The notes: generated by a model from the letters alone, not told the origin. Shown: positions 1 through 9,257, counted from the first letter of the stretch. The stretch: 38,307 nt of DNA from Cyanobium sp. NIES-981 (GCA_945877595.1 CAMDVN010000020.1:1-38307), one strand, 5' to 3'. Translations and numbers: made by a program.

Positions 1-7
1 CCTGGAG

Positions 8-643
8 GTGCCCACGGGGCCCTTCCTGCTGGATCCCAACACGCTGATTGCGTTGATCGATCCGCAGCATTGTCAGCATCGCCGCCTGCAGCGCTGGTTC
101 AGGGCCGAGGCCCTGCCCAGGGGCTGGGCCACCTGCGCGAGCAGTGAACGCACCGTGTTCCAGGTGATGTCTCACCCGCACTACCCGGGGCGGCTGGAGC
201 TGGGGGCAGTTTCGATGCGGCTCAGGCAGGCGCGCCTCTGGGGAGGCCACACCTTCTGGCCAGATGCTGTGGATCCGCTGCGTCAACAGCCCTTGTTGCT
301 CTGGGCGGGTGTGCCTGGTTGTGACGTCATGGATGACCTGATGCTGCTGGCGCTGGCCCGCCATCACAACGGCGTTTTGGTGACCCTGGGGCGCCGCTTG
401 CCGATGGAAGCCATGTGGGGAACGGGTTGGAAACTCCACTGGCTGCAGCTCGAAGAGGTCCTGAGCCGAGCACCGCTGGCATCAACTGCTGTCACCGCCA
501 CTGCAGCTGCAGCTGAAATGTCAACCTCAACCCACACCGCAACAGCCTCTGCAGCTGGATCTGCAACCGGAGGCGCATCGCGCCGTGGCCGCAGGGGCGC
601 GAGCCTGGCCAGGGGCGCGGGCCTTGACCCAATGGCGCCTTGA
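8..643 (+). CDS. VapC-like PIN-domain protein with low-complexity tail
   Basis: Resembles the PIN-domain ribonuclease toxins of the Mtu_PIN/VapC type, which cleave RNA with an acidic metal-binding pocket. The N-terminal LLDPNTLIAL (Asp9), Glu47 in the ATCASSERT stretch and Asp110 in DVMDDLMLLALA match the first three family acids. The usual fourth acid, in a VTxD motif, is replaced by Gly128 (VTLGRR), so activity may be altered. After about residue 155 the fold ends and an Ala/Thr/Ser-rich, then Arg/Gly-rich tail of about 55 residues follows, which is atypical. The GTG at 8 has no clear ribosome binding site and the frame stays open to the window edge, so the true start may lie upstream. No antitoxin gene is visible; it could sit just before the window. 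The stop lies inside a 16-bp tandem duplication. The family call is fairly safe, toxin function is inference. Confidence 0.7.
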   Translation: MPTGPFLLDPNTLIALIDPQHCQHRRLQRWFRAEALPRGWATCASSERTVFQVMSHPHYPGRLELGAVSMRLRQARLWGGHTFWPDAVDPLRQQPLLLWAGVPGCDVMDDLMLLALARHHNGVLVTLGRRLPMEAMWGTGWKLHWLQLEEVLSRAPLASTAVTATAAAAEMSTSTHTATASAAGSATGGASRRGRRGASLARGAGLDPMAP

Positions 644-653
644 CCCAATGGGG
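622..653. repeat. 16-bp tandem duplication at the PIN-gene stop
   Basis: CCTTGACCCAATGG occurs at 622-635 and 638-651, period 16. Because 16 is not a multiple of three, the TGA of the second copy (641-643) is in frame and ends the PIN gene, while the same TGA in the first copy is read in another frame. Confidence 0.85.
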
Positions 654-696
654 CGCCTGAAGGTGCCAGACTGCCCCCCAGGACGTGATAGCCCGC

Positions 697-1059
697 ATGT
701 TTGCGCTTTCCGGCTACGACGCCTTTCTCGGCTTTCTGCTGATCTCAGCGGCCGTACCGGTGCTGGCCTTGGTGGCCAACAAGTTGCTCTCGCCGCAGAG
801 CCGGCAGGGGGAGCGGGAGCTCACCTACGAATCGGGCATGGAGCCGATCGGGGGCGCTTGGATTCAGTTCAACATCCGCTACTACATGTTTGCCCTGGTC
901 TTCGTCGTCTTTGACGTCGAGACCGTCTTCCTCTATCCCTGGGCGGTGGCGTTTCACCGACTGGGTTTGCTGGCCTTCATTGAGGCCCTGATTTTTATCT
1001 CCATCCTGGTGCTCGCCCTGGCCTACGCCTGGCGCAAGGGTGCCCTCGAGTGGAGCTGA
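697..1059 (+). CDS. ndhC: NAD(P)H-quinone oxidoreductase subunit 3 (NdhC)
   Basis: Small membrane subunit of cyanobacterial NDH-1, which takes electrons from ferredoxin to plastoquinone in thylakoid membranes for respiration and cyclic flow. From the ATG at 697 the product is 120 residues, the family length, beginning [13 protein letters not shown]. An in-frame GTG at 685 would add four residues and was not chosen. Three hydrophobic segments are visible, with the conserved loop [14 protein letters not shown] and the [11 protein letters not shown] signature between TM1 and TM2/TM3. It is the first gene of an ndhC-ndhK-ndhJ operon: the ndhK start follows the ndhC stop by 13 bp. Identification is secure. 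Confidence 0.97.
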   Translation: MFALSGYDAFLGFLLISAAVPVLALVANKLLSPQSRQGERELTYESGMEPIGGAWIQFNIRYYMFALVFVVFDVETVFLYPWAVAFHRLGLLAFIEALIFISILVLALAYAWRKGALEWS

Positions 1060-1072
1060 AGGAGCTGTTGCC

Positions 1073-1867
1073 ATGACCTCAACACCGACCCCTTTGACAC
1101 CCCAAACTCCGCAGGCTTCACAGTTGGCCGCCGGCTCCGAGGCGCCCAGCATTGGCGCCCTGCGGGATCTGCGGGAAGCCAGCTGCAACCCGGTGGGTGC
1201 TCCAGCGGTCACCTCGGGCCTCTCCGAGAACGTGATCCTCACCACCCTCGATGACCTGCACAACTGGGCCCGGCTCAGCAGCCTTTGGCCGCTGCTCTAT
1301 GGCACCGCCTGCTGCTTCATCGAATTTGCAGCCCTGATCGGCTCGCGGTTTGACTTTGACCGTTTTGGCCTGGTGCCCCGCTCCAGCCCCCGCCAGGCCG
1401 ATCTGCTGATCGTGGCCGGCACCGTGACCATGAAGATGGGCCCGGCTCTGGTGCGTCTCTACGAGCAGATGCCCGAGCCCAAATATGTGATCGCGATGGG
1501 CGCCTGCACGATCACCGGCGGCATGTTCAGTGCCGACTCGACCACCGCCGTGCGCGGCGTCGACAAGTTGATCCCGGTGGATCTCTACCTGCCCGGCTGC
1601 CCGCCACGCCCAGAAGCCATCTTTGATGCGGTGATCAAGCTGCGCAAGAAGGTGGGCAATGAAGCCCTCGCCGAGCGCGGCAACCTGCGCCCCACCCACC
1701 GTTACTTCACGATCTCCCACCAGATGAAGGCCGTGGAGCCGATCGTGAACGGGGCCTACCTGCGCGCCGAAACCCAGCGCAAAGCCCTGGAGGCTGCCGC
1801 TGGTTTGCCGATGGGAGCCCCGGTGTCGGCAGCTGAACTGGCGCCCCGCCCGCTTCAGGGCCCTTAG
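1073..1867 (+). CDS. ndhK: NAD(P)H-quinone oxidoreductase subunit K (NdhK)
   Basis: Peripheral-arm subunit of NDH-1 that carries the terminal N2 [4Fe-4S] cluster passing electrons to plastoquinone. The cluster cysteines are visible: the Cys80-Cys81 pair in [10 protein letters not shown], Cys145 in MGACTITGG and Cys176 in LPGCPPRPE. The ATG at 1073 is preceded by a good AAGGAG at 1059-1064 and was preferred to a GTG at 1040 that lies inside ndhC. The product is 264 residues; the first roughly 45 (Thr/Pro/Ala-rich) and the last 25 or so are poorly conserved extensions around the core. It is the second gene of the ndhCKJ operon. Confidence 0.97.
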   Translation: MTSTPTPLTPQTPQASQLAAGSEAPSIGALRDLREASCNPVGAPAVTSGLSENVILTTLDDLHNWARLSSLWPLLYGTACCFIEFAALIGSRFDFDRFGLVPRSSPRQADLLIVAGTVTMKMGPALVRLYEQMPEPKYVIAMGACTITGGMFSADSTTAVRGVDKLIPVDLYLPGCPPRPEAIFDAVIKLRKKVGNEALAERGNLRPTHRYFTISHQMKAVEPIVNGAYLRAETQRKALEAAAGLPMGAPVSAAELAPRPLQGP

Positions 1868-1995
1868 CGGCTTGGCCTTCGGGCTGAAGTTGGAGTCTCA
1901 GATTTCTCAGCCATCACTCAGCCAGTAGTGCGGCTAACCCCTTTTCAACGCCTGAGCCACGCCACCCAACCCCACCCCTTTGAACGCCTGAACCG

Positions 1996-2601
1996 ATGCC
2001 TGAGGAGAACGCCAACCCAGTAAAGCCAACCTCTCCTGGTGCTGCGCAAGCTGCAGTTTCACCTGAGGCACTTGCGGCACCTGAGGCTCCGGGGCCGGTG
2101 AGCCAATGGCTTCAGGCTCAGGGTTTCGACCACACCGTGCTTCCGAGCGATCATCTCGGCGTTGAGGTGCTGGGGGTGGAGGCTGCCTTTTTGCCCTTGG
2201 TGGCGACGGCGCTTAAGACCTCGGGCTTCGATTACCTGCAGTGCCAGGGGGGGTATGACGAGGGTCCGGGTGGCCAGTTGGTGAGCTTCTACCACCTGGT
2301 GAAGCTGGGCGCCCTTGCCGATCAATTTGCGGTGAACCAGCAGCTCAGCCCTGAGGTGCGGCCCGAAGAGGTGCGCCTCAAGGTGTTTTTGGCTCGCGAT
2401 GGCGCCCTCACCATCCCCACCCTCTACGGCCTGTTTCGCGGTGCCGACTGGCAGGAGCGCGAAACCTTCGACATGTATGGCATCCAGTTTGAGGGCCATC
2501 CCCATCCGAAGCGGCTGCTGATGCCCGAAGACTGGAAGGGCTACCCCCTGCGCAAGGACTACGTGCAACCCGACTTCTACGAAATGCAGGACGCCTACTG
2601 A
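1996..2601 (+). CDS. ndhJ: NAD(P)H-quinone oxidoreductase subunit J (NdhJ)
   Basis: Peripheral-arm subunit of NDH-1 (30-kDa/NuoC family). The family signature runs from about residue 154 to 188 and includes [22 protein letters not shown] and GYPLRKDY. The first 35 residues are a Pro/Ala-rich extension. The gene is third in the ndhCKJ operon but is separated from ndhK by 128 bp, a longer gap than is usual inside an operon. That gap holds an imperfect repeat of an ACCCC-TTT-AACGCCTGA block (about 1937-1957 and 1974-1994) and no clear terminator. The stop codon lies in a 23-bp tandem duplication shared with the convergent yvcK-type gene. Confidence 0.96.
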   Translation: MPEENANPVKPTSPGAAQAAVSPEALAAPEAPGPVSQWLQAQGFDHTVLPSDHLGVEVLGVEAAFLPLVATALKTSGFDYLQCQGGYDEGPGGQLVSFYHLVKLGALADQFAVNQQLSPEVRPEEVRLKVFLARDGALTIPTLYGLFRGADWQERETFDMYGIQFEGHPHPKRLLMPEDWKGYPLRKDYVQPDFYEMQDAY

Positions 2602-2644
2602 GCAGGTCTCATCAGTTGCACTGAGCAGGTCCCATCAGTTGCGC
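2599..2644. repeat. 23-bp tandem duplication spanning two stop codons
   Basis: Two copies of a 23-bp unit beginning TGAGCAGGT (2599-2621 and 2622-2644) differ at two positions. The first copy supplies the ndhJ stop (TGA, 2599-2601). The second contains the reverse-strand stop of the convergent gene (2635-2637). The two genes are separated only by this duplication. Confidence 0.9.
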
Positions 2645-3957
2645 AGCTTTTGCTTGTAAAAGCGCAGCACCGCCAGGGCAAGGCTGCGGGGGTCGTGGCG
2701 CAGGGTGGCCGTGGGCCGTGCGCCCTGGAGGGGGGCTTGCATCACGTCGTAGCCGAGGCGGCGCAGTTCGCGGGGGTCACAGCGCACCGGTTCGGAGCCC
2801 GTTTGGCGGTAGCGGTCCACCAGGGCCGCGTCGCTGACGCCGAGGGCCTCCTGGGCCAGCACCGCATCAAACAGCCGCTGCTGCACCCCGATCGTGGCCA
2901 GTTGGGCCTCGATCGCGCGCAGGTGGCCGAGCACGTCGAGGCTGTCGGTTTCGCCGGGCTGGGTCATCAGGTTGCAGATGTAGAGCCGCGGCGCCTTGCT
3001 GCGCGCGATCGCCGTGACCAGCTCTGGCACCAGCAGGTTGGGCAGCAGTGAGGTGTACAGGCTGCCCGGCCCCAGGATGATCAGATCGGCATGGGCGATC
3101 GCCTCGATCGCCCGCGGCAGGGCGGGCGGCCGTTCGGGGATGCAGCCCAGGCGCACGATCGGGCTGCGGGCCTGGCCGATCGCCGATTCGCCTTCGAGGC
3201 GCTCGCCGTTTTCGAGCTCGGCCCAGAGGCGCACATCGGCCGTGGTGGCCGGCACCACCTGGCCCTGCACCGCCAGCACCCGGCTGCTGGCCGTGATCGC
3301 CGATTCGAGGTTTCCGGTGATCGCCGTGAGGGCCGAGAGGAAGAGATTGCCGAAGCTGTGGCCCTCGAGGCCACTGCCGGCCTTGAAGCGGTACTGGAAC
3401 AGGCGCGTGAGCAGCGGCTCCTCGCGGGCCAGGGCGGCGAGGCAGTTGCGGATGTCGCCGGGCGGTTGCACCCCCAGCTCGCGGCGCAGCACGCCACTGC
3501 TGCCGCCGTCGTCGGCCACCGTCACGATCGCGGTGATGTTGGAGCTGTAGCGCTTGAGGCCGCTCAGCAGGGTGGAGAGGCCGGTGCCGCCGCCGATCGC
3601 CACAACGTTGGGACCGCGGTTGAGGCGGCTCTGGGCCAGCAGGGCATCCACCAGCAGGGTGTCCTTTTCGGGCGCCAGGGCTTGCTGGATCGAGCTGAAG
3701 CTGCGGCTCTGGCCCCACAGCACCAAACCGGCGCCGATCAGCAGTACCAGGGGGCCTGTGATGCCGCGGGGCAGCACCTGGGTGAGCTGGGTGAGCAGCC
3801 AATCAATCGATTCGAGCGTCCAGTAGATCGGCTTGAGATCGGCCCACACGGCCGCCCCCACCAGCGCCATCACCAGGCCCACCCCCGAGGTGGCCACCCA
3901 GCGCTTCACCACCAGGCCCGGCTGCAGCCAGCGGGCCGCCCGCCGGGAGCGGCTCAT
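2635..3957 (-). CDS. YvcK/CofD-like gluconeogenesis factor family protein
   Basis: Belongs to the YvcK/UPF0052 branch of the CofD-like fold, proteins that bind UDP-sugars and affect carbon flow and cell-wall growth; the biochemical role in cyanobacteria is unsettled. From the ATG at 3957 the product is 440 residues. Two hydrophobic segments (about 22-38 and 67-82) precede the domain, as expected of a membrane-anchored cyanobacterial form. The nucleotide-binding GGGTGLSTLL is at 122-131, followed by VTVADDGGSSG, the PPGDIRNCLAAL block and the LGPGSLYTSLLPNLLV block. The frame stays open to 4185, but the extra residues are Arg/Pro-rich and overlap the divergent ATPase gene, so I reject them; an ATG at 4125 is the main alternative start. 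Confidence 0.88.
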   Translation of the reverse strand: MSRSRRAARWLQPGLVVKRWVATSGVGLVMALVGAAVWADLKPIYWTLESIDWLLTQLTQVLPRGITGPLVLLIGAGLVLWGQSRSFSSIQQALAPEKDTLLVDALLAQSRLNRGPNVVAIGGGTGLSTLLSGLKRYSSNITAIVTVADDGGSSGVLRRELGVQPPGDIRNCLAALAREEPLLTRLFQYRFKAGSGLEGHSFGNLFLSALTAITGNLESAITASSRVLAVQGQVVPATTADVRLWAELENGERLEGESAIGQARSPIVRLGCIPERPPALPRAIEAIAHADLIILGPGSLYTSLLPNLLVPELVTAIARSKAPRLYICNLMTQPGETDSLDVLGHLRAIEAQLATIGVQQRLFDAVLAQEALGVSDAALVDRYRQTGSEPVRCDPRELRRLGYDVMQAPLQGARPTATLRHDPRSLALAVLRFYKQKLRN

Positions 3958-4108
3958 CAGGTCACGACGGCGCAGGTCTCCCTTGCCGAGCCAGCCGGGG
4001 CGGGAGCGCCGCAACTGCCGCAAACGCGACCGGCGGGGAGACTGGTTCGGACCGTTGCCGCTCAAGGGGCGTGCGTGGGACGCTGCGGGACAGGGCTGAA
4101 CTGTACGA

Positions 4109-4912
4109 ATGATTCCCCAATCCATCGCAGAAAGCCCCCCTCCCGTGGCCCAGATGGAGGGCCTCACGATGCGCTGGGGCCCCAAACCGGTGCTCGATCA
4201 GGTGGACCTCGCGGTTGAGCCGGGCGAGCGCCTGATGGTGGTGGGCCCTTCGGGAGCGGGCAAATCGACGATTTTGCGCCTGCTGGCCGGCCTGTTACTG
4301 CCCAGCAGCGGCAGGCTGCAGCTGCATGGCCAACCCCAGTCCTATCTGCGCCTCGATCAGCGCCATCCCCCCGATGTGCGGCTGGTGTTTCAAAACCCGG
4401 CCCTGCTGGGGTCGCTCACGGTGCGCGAAAACGTCGGCTTTCTGCTCTATCGCCACAGCCGCCTGAGCGAGCGCGAGATCCGCGCGCGGGTCTCGCAGGC
4501 CCTCGAGGCGGTGGGGTTGGCGGGCATTGAGGAGCTGCTGCCCGGTGAGCTCAGCGGCGGCATGCAAAAGCGGGTCAGCTTTGCCCGCGCCCTGATTCAG
4601 GATCCCGCCAAGGCGGACCACGAAGTACCGCTGTTGCTCTTCGATGAACCCACCGCCGGGCTCGACCCGGTGGCCTGCACCCGGATCGAGGACCTGATCG
4701 TGCGCACCACCGAGCTCACCGAGGCCAGTTGTGTGGTGGTGAGCCACGTGCTGAGCACGATCCAGCGCTGCGCCCAACGGGTGGTCTTGCTCTACGACGG
4801 CCAATTCCAGTGGCGAGGCTCGCTGGCTGAGTTCAACCGCACTGACAACCCGTATGTGGTGCAGTTCCGAACGGGTAGTCTGCGCGGACCCATGCAGCCT
4901 GCTGAGCTCTAG
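4109..4912 (+). CDS. ABC transporter ATP-binding protein, MlaF/TGD3-like
   Basis: ATPase subunit of a lipid-transport ABC system of the Mla/TGD type, which moves phospholipids or glycolipids between membranes. Walker A GPSGAGKS is at residues 46-53, the Q-loop at VFQNPALLGSLTV, the signature LSGGM at 148-152, Walker B LLLFDEPTAGLD from about 175, and the H-loop His at about 213. The product is 267 residues, normal for the family. The partner MCE protein follows after 3 bp. The permease subunit (MlaE/TGD1-like) is not in the window and must be elsewhere, as is common in cyanobacteria. The ATG at 4109 has a weak ribosome binding site; an internal ATG at 4154 is possible. Confidence 0.93.
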   Translation: MIPQSIAESPPPVAQMEGLTMRWGPKPVLDQVDLAVEPGERLMVVGPSGAGKSTILRLLAGLLLPSSGRLQLHGQPQSYLRLDQRHPPDVRLVFQNPALLGSLTVRENVGFLLYRHSRLSEREIRARVSQALEAVGLAGIEELLPGELSGGMQKRVSFARALIQDPAKADHEVPLLLFDEPTAGLDPVACTRIEDLIVRTTELTEASCVVVSHVLSTIQRCAQRVVLLYDGQFQWRGSLAEFNRTDNPYVVQFRTGSLRGPMQPAEL

Positions 4913-4915
4913 TCG

Positions 4916-5803
4916 ATGCGACGCAGTATTCGCGAGGCGATGGTGGGCTTTTCACTGCTGGCTGCAATTGCCAGCGGGGTGGGGCTGCTGTTTTGGTTGC
5001 GGGGCATTTCCCTGAGCAGCTCCACCTGGCGGATCCAGGCCAGCTTTCAGAACGCGGCCGGCCTGGCCGAGCGCTCACCGGTGTCGTTTCGCGGCGTGAT
5101 GGTGGGCAGCGTGCGCTCGATCAAGGTGACCCCCCAGGCGGTGCTCGCCGAGCTCGAGATCACCGATCCCAACCTGGTGCTCTCGCGGCCCACCGTGGCC
5201 CAGGTGGGGGCCGCCTCCCTGCTGGGCGGCGACGCCCAGGTGGCCCTGGTGAGTGCCGGCCAACCCCTGGCCGCCGGCGTTAAGGGGCCGCGGCAGGCCG
5301 GCTGCAACAACGCCCTGGTGGTGTGCAACGGCAGCAGCATTGCCGGGGCCACCTCGGCCAGCATCGACACCGTGATGACGACGATGCAGAGCCTGCTGGA
5401 TCAGGCCGACCGCGAGAAGCTGGTGCCCGAGATGGTCAAGGCGGTGGCCAGCTTTGAGAAGGCGGCCAAGGAGGCCTCGGTGTTCATGAAGGACGGTCAG
5501 CTGCTGGTGCGCAACATCGACGGTTCGGTGAAGCGGGTCGATCCGATCATCGCCAACCTCGATGCCACCAGCGCCCACGTGCGCCATGTGGTGGCCGCCC
5601 TCGACAACCCCAAAACCCTGGCCGAGATGAAGGCCACCGTGGCCAACGCCCAACAGCTCACCGCCCGCTGGGAGGCGGTCGGTGGCGACGTCAACAAGCT
5701 CACCTCGGATCCCGAATTCATGAACGGGATGCGCAGCGTGGCGGTGGGTTTGGGCAAGTTCTTTGACGAGCTCTACCCGGGCCGCACCGCCAACAGCCGC
5801 TGA
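4916..5803 (+). CDS. MCE/MlaD-family lipid transport substrate-binding protein
   Basis: Single-pass inner-membrane protein with a periplasmic MCE domain, the substrate-binding partner of the upstream ATPase. A transmembrane helix spans about residues 8-29. The MCE domain covers about 38-115, with the typical RSPVSFRGVMVGSVRSI segment and the AQVGAASLLGG loop. After two cysteines (130 and 137) that could form a disulfide, a long helical C-terminal region follows (about 145-295), as in MlaD/TGD2 proteins. The product is 295 residues. The start lies 3 bp after the ATPase stop, indicating one transcript, and it converges on chlD with a 3-bp gap. Confidence 0.92.
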   Translation: MRRSIREAMVGFSLLAAIASGVGLLFWLRGISLSSSTWRIQASFQNAAGLAERSPVSFRGVMVGSVRSIKVTPQAVLAELEITDPNLVLSRPTVAQVGAASLLGGDAQVALVSAGQPLAAGVKGPRQAGCNNALVVCNGSSIAGATSASIDTVMTTMQSLLDQADREKLVPEMVKAVASFEKAAKEASVFMKDGQLLVRNIDGSVKRVDPIIANLDATSAHVRHVVAALDNPKTLAEMKATVANAQQLTARWEAVGGDVNKLTSDPEFMNGMRSVAVGLGKFFDELYPGRTANSR

Positions 5804-5806
5804 GCT

Positions 5807-7945
5807 TCACAGGGAGGCAACGGCCTCCATGGCGATGGCGGCGATGGCCTGATCGCTGGCCTTGGGCAGCTGCACGTATTTGCCGCCCGCGGCTTCGGCC
5901 AGGTCTTTGCCCATGCCGCTGCCGATGAACTTGCGCTCGGTGTCGATCACCAGCAACTTGATGCCCAAGGCCCGGTAGCGGCTGGCCACCGCCTTGACCT
6001 CCTCCTTGAGGTCTACCGGCTCCTCGCCCTCGAGCACGGGCTGGCCCAGGGAGCGGCTGAGCGGCACGTTGCCGCGACCATCGGTGATCGCCACCACCAC
6101 CACCTGGCCGAGGTCGCCGGTGGCCAGGGCGTTGGCCCCCACCCGGGCCGCCTGGGTGAGGCCATGGGCCAGGGGCGACCCGCCCCCACAGGGCATGGAT
6201 TCGAGCCGCCGCCGCGCGGCGGTGATCGAGCGGGTCGGCGGTAGCAGCACCTCGGCCTGCTCCCCCCTGAAGGGGATCAGGGCGACTTCATCGCGGTTTT
6301 CGTAGGCCTCGGTGAGCAAACGGATCACCGCCCCCTTGGCGCTCTGCATGCGGTTGAGGGCCATCGAGCCGCTGGCGTCCACCAAAAAAATCACCAGGGC
6401 GCCGGCCTTGCGCTGCAGCTGCTTGGCCCGCAGATCGCCGTCTTCGACGATGACCTTGCGGTGCGGCTCCCGCTCCCGCCGCGATTTTTGGTAGGGCGCG
6501 GCAGCCCGCAGCGTGGCGTCGACGGCGATGCGCTTGACCGGTCCGCGGGGCAGCATCGGCTTCACGTAACGGCCGCGCGAGTCGCTCATCACCACCGCCC
6601 GGCTGCCGCTGCCGCCGCTTTTGGCCTTGGCACTGGAGAACAGCAGCAGGTCGGGATCGATGGCGATCGCCTCGGGATCGAGCAAAAACTCCTCGGGGAC
6701 CTGGGGCGGCGCCTGGTCCTCGGGATTGTCTTCGGGATCGTCGTCTTCGGGATCGTCGGGCTCGTCAGGGTCGTCTTCGGGGTCCTCCTGGTCGTCGTTG
6801 TTGGGGGGTTCTGGGGGCTCGGGCTCCTCGGGCGGCTGCTCCCCCTGGGGCGGCGGCGGTGGTGGGGGTGGCGGCTCGAGGGGCTGATTGGGATCGGGCG
6901 GCGGCAGCTGCAGGGCGCGTGGGGCAATCACCAGGCGCACGGCGACCTGGAGGTCGTCGGCGTCCACCCGGTCACGGCCGCTCAGGGCCGCATGGGCCCG
7001 GGCCACCCGCACCGCATAGAGCTCGCTGCGGTGCCCTTCGACGCCGCCGCGCAGGGCCTCGGCCACCAGGTAGACGATCTGCTCCCGGGCGATCTGCACG
7101 TCGGGGAGCCACTGGCGCGCCAGCAACAGCTGGGTGGCCAGGGCGTCGGTTTCCTCTTGCCAGCGGGCGCCAAAGGCCTGGCTCGATTCGCCGTGGTCGA
7201 GGGAGCTGCTGGTGATCTCTACCCGTTGGTCGAGCTCCAGCACCTGGTTGGCGCTGAGGGCGATGGCAAAGCGATCGAGCAGGTGATCGCGCACCGCCCC
7301 CTCCTCGGGGTTGTAGGTGGCGATCAGCAGGCAACGGCAGGGGTGGCTGAGGCTCAGCCCCTCCCGCTCGATCCGGTTGTCGCCCGAACCCACAGCGGCG
7401 AGCATCAAGTTGGTGACGTTGTCGTCGAGCAGGTTGAGCTCGTCGACATAGAGCACGCCCCGGTGGGCCTCGGCCAGCAAGCCCGGTTGAAACACCGCCT
7501 GGCCGCTCGCCAGCGAGGCGGTCACATCCACCGAACCGACCAGGCGGTCTTCGGTGATACCCAGCGGCACCTGCACAAAGGGCGCCGGGATCACCCGGGT
7601 GGGCAGCAGGGCGCTGGGGTCGGCACCGGTGGGGTCGCCGCCGAGCTCGGTGATGCGGGTGCAGATGGCGTCGTCCCAGTCGTCGGGACGCTGGGGGTCG
7701 ATGTTGAGGGTGGTGGATGCCGGCTGACCGCTGGGCGTTGTACCGAGATCGAGCACGTCGATCGGCGGCAGCAGGGCATGCAGGCCGCGGGCCAGCACCG
7801 ATTTGCCGGTGCCGCGTCCGCCTGCAATCACCACGCCCCCCAGGCCCGGATCCACCGCCGCCAGCAACAGGGCGAGCTTCAGGGTGCCGTGGCCGGTGAT
7901 CGCCGCCAGCGGAAAGGCGCGCGCGGCCGCTGCACTTGCAACCAT
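5807..7945 (-). CDS. chlD: Magnesium chelatase subunit D (ChlD)
   Basis: AAA+ subunit of Mg-chelatase, which with ChlI and ChlH inserts Mg2+ into protoporphyrin IX, the committed step to chlorophyll. The N-terminal AAA+ domain has a Walker A (AGGRGTGKS, 41-49) and a Walker-B-like [12 protein letters not shown] at 164-175. A striking linker at about 348-417 is polyproline, then Asp/Glu/Pro-rich. The C-terminal integrin-type VWA domain begins at about 515, with the MIDAS DASGS at 523-527. The 712-residue length fits cyanobacterial ChlD. The ATG at 7945 is back to back with folK, so the two genes must share or overlap promoter sequence. Confidence 0.97.
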   Translation of the reverse strand: MVASAAAARAFPLAAITGHGTLKLALLLAAVDPGLGGVVIAGGRGTGKSVLARGLHALLPPIDVLDLGTTPSGQPASTTLNIDPQRPDDWDDAICTRITELGGDPTGADPSALLPTRVIPAPFVQVPLGITEDRLVGSVDVTASLASGQAVFQPGLLAEAHRGVLYVDELNLLDDNVTNLMLAAVGSGDNRIEREGLSLSHPCRCLLIATYNPEEGAVRDHLLDRFAIALSANQVLELDQRVEITSSSLDHGESSQAFGARWQEETDALATQLLLARQWLPDVQIAREQIVYLVAEALRGGVEGHRSELYAVRVARAHAALSGRDRVDADDLQVAVRLVIAPRALQLPPPDPNQPLEPPPPPPPPPQGEQPPEEPEPPEPPNNDDQEDPEDDPDEPDDPEDDDPEDNPEDQAPPQVPEEFLLDPEAIAIDPDLLLFSSAKAKSGGSGSRAVVMSDSRGRYVKPMLPRGPVKRIAVDATLRAAAPYQKSRREREPHRKVIVEDGDLRAKQLQRKAGALVIFLVDASGSMALNRMQSAKGAVIRLLTEAYENRDEVALIPFRGEQAEVLLPPTRSITAARRRLESMPCGGGSPLAHGLTQAARVGANALATGDLGQVVVVAITDGRGNVPLSRSLGQPVLEGEEPVDLKEEVKAVASRYRALGIKLLVIDTERKFIGSGMGKDLAEAAGGKYVQLPKASDQAIAAIAMEAVASL

Positions 7946-7967
7946 GGAACGGTGTTGGCCATCAGGG

Positions 7968-8603
7968 GTGAAGAGCAGTCTCGCTGATCAGGCCGAAGCC
8001 TTGGCCCCAGCCGCCCTGCGGCGCACCAGCCTGGCGATTGCCCTGGGCGCCAACCTGCCCAGCCCGGCGGGCGATCCGATCGCCACCCTGGTGGCCGTGC
8101 GGCCCCAGCTGGAGGCGTTGCTGCAGGCAACACAGCTTCAGGCAATCCACCTGCAGGCATCCCAGCTGCAGGACGCTCAGCTGGGCGGCTGCGGGATTCG
8201 CTGGTCGCCGCTGTTTTGCACGGCGCCGGTGGGGGGGCCGCCCGATCAGCCCGATTACATCAATGCGGTGCTGCTGGTTGAAGCGCCAGCCGCCGCCACG
8301 CCAGCCGGCGCCCTGGCCCTGCTGGCGGCGTTGCAGGACCTTGAGGCTCGCTTTGGCCGCACCCCCCTGGCCGAGCGCGAGCACTGGGGGGCCCGCAGCC
8401 TCGACCTTGACCTGCTCTGGTGGGGCGATCTGGCTTTGCAGCGCGGGGCCAGCGGCGGTAGGCCGGCGCTGCAGTTGCCCCATCCCCACTGGCGCGAGCG
8501 GGCCTTTGTGCTGGCGCCCCTGGCGGCCCTGCTGGGGCAGGCGGGCCCCAGGGAGGGGCTCAGCCCCCTGGCCGCTCGGCCGGGGTGGCCCGAGGCTGGC
8601 TAG
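7968..8603 (+). CDS. folK: 2-amino-4-hydroxy-6-hydroxymethyldihydropteridine pyrophosphokinase (FolK)
   Basis: Transfers pyrophosphate from ATP to 6-hydroxymethyl-7,8-dihydropterin in folate synthesis. Family blocks are visible in order: [13 protein letters not shown] (substrate/ATP loop), [40 protein letters not shown] (metal-binding Asp pair) and [19 protein letters not shown]. The start is uncertain. I prefer the GTG at 7968 because it avoids overlap with the divergent chlD start; an in-frame ATG at 7944 would overlap it. A pentapeptide repeat of the LQAxx type (8121-8180) sits in the loop between the first two blocks, where other FolK proteins are shorter. It probably begins a folK-Nudix-phrA gene string. 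Confidence 0.93.
   Translation: MKSSLADQAEALAPAALRRTSLAIALGANLPSPAGDPIATLVAVRPQLEALLQATQLQAIHLQASQLQDAQLGGCGIRWSPLFCTAPVGGPPDQPDYINAVLLVEAPAAATPAGALALLAALQDLEARFGRTPLAEREHWGARSLDLDLLWWGDLALQRGASGGRPALQLPHPHWRERAFVLAPLAALLGQAGPREGLSPLAARPGWPEAG
8121..8180 (+). repeat. 15-bp in-frame tandem repeat in folK
   Basis: Four 15-bp units starting CTGCAGGCA or close variants (8121, 8136, 8151, 8166) encode [15 protein letters not shown] and LQDAQ, beginning at about residue 52 of FolK from the GTG start. The copies differ by several bases, so the duplication is older than some of the others in the window. Confidence 0.75.
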
Positions 8604-8610
8604 GGGCTTT

Positions 8611-8644
8611 GGGCCTGCTGCGGGTCTGCAGCGGGCCTGCTGCG
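8611..8644. repeat. 22-bp-period direct repeat downstream of folK
   Basis: GGGCCTGCTGCG is repeated exactly at 8611-8622 and 8633-8644, beginning 8 bp after the folK stop codon. Nothing else is seen in the short gap to the Nudix gene. Confidence 0.8.
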
Positions 8645-8696
8645 CGATGCTGGGAGGCTCCTGATCGGCTGGCCTGGGCCGGCCTCCTGACTGCCC

Positions 8697-9257
8697 ATGG
8701 CGCCCCTGCCCTCGCCTGAGCCCGCGCGCCACATCGAGACCACGGCGGCCCTCGATGCCCGCAAGTTGCGCTTTGAGATCAACCGGGTGGAATTGCCCAT
8801 GGGGGTGGAGGGCAGCTTTGGGCTGATCAAGCACCCCGGCGCTTCGCTGGCGGTGCCGGTGCTGGCCGATGGCCGGGTGGTGCTGCTGCGCCAGTACCGC
8901 TTTGCGGTGGCGGCGCGGCTGCTGGAGTTTCCGGCTGGCACCCTCGATCCCGGTGAGACGCCCCTGAGCACCATGCAGCGGGAGCTCCAGGAGGAGGCGG
9001 GCTACAGCGCCGCCCGCTGGGATGGCCTGGGGGCGATGTTGCCCTGCCCGGGCTATTCCGATGAGGTGATTCACCTCTTTTTGGCCCGCGAGCTCACGGT
9101 CTTGACGGAGCGCCCCCCCGGCGACGACGACGAAGACCTCGAGGTGCTGCTCATGGAGCCCGCCGAACTCGACGCCGCCCTGGCCAGCGGCAACGAATAC
9201 CTCGACGGCAAGAGCATCACCGCCTGGTACCGGGCCAAGCAGCTGCTCGGGTTTTGA
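8697..9257 (+). CDS. Nudix hydrolase, ADP-ribose pyrophosphatase-like
   Basis: Hydrolyses a nucleoside diphosphate linked to another moiety; overall form suggests the ADP-ribose pyrophosphatase group. The complete Nudix box lies at residues 81-103, with the key GxxxxxE at the start and the REL..EE helix (RELQEEAGY) that binds metal. The preceding LLRQYRFAVAARLLEFPAG is typical of the ADP-ribose/NudF-type group. The product is 186 residues, with an acidic stretch (GDDDEDLEV) late in the protein. It sits between folK and the photolyase on the same strand with short gaps, so co-transcription is likely. The substrate cannot be read from sequence. Confidence 0.9.
   Translation: MAPLPSPEPARHIETTAALDARKLRFEINRVELPMGVEGSFGLIKHPGASLAVPVLADGRVVLLRQYRFAVAARLLEFPAGTLDPGETPLSTMQRELQEEAGYSAARWDGLGAMLPCPGYSDEVIHLFLARELTVLTERPPGDDDEDLEVLLMEPAELDAALASGNEYLDGKSITAWYRAKQLLGF

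Noticed and set aside
6461-7987. 508-codon open frame antisense to chlD
   Set aside because: Mirror of the chlD reading frame with no recognisable domain; the chlD motifs are unambiguous.
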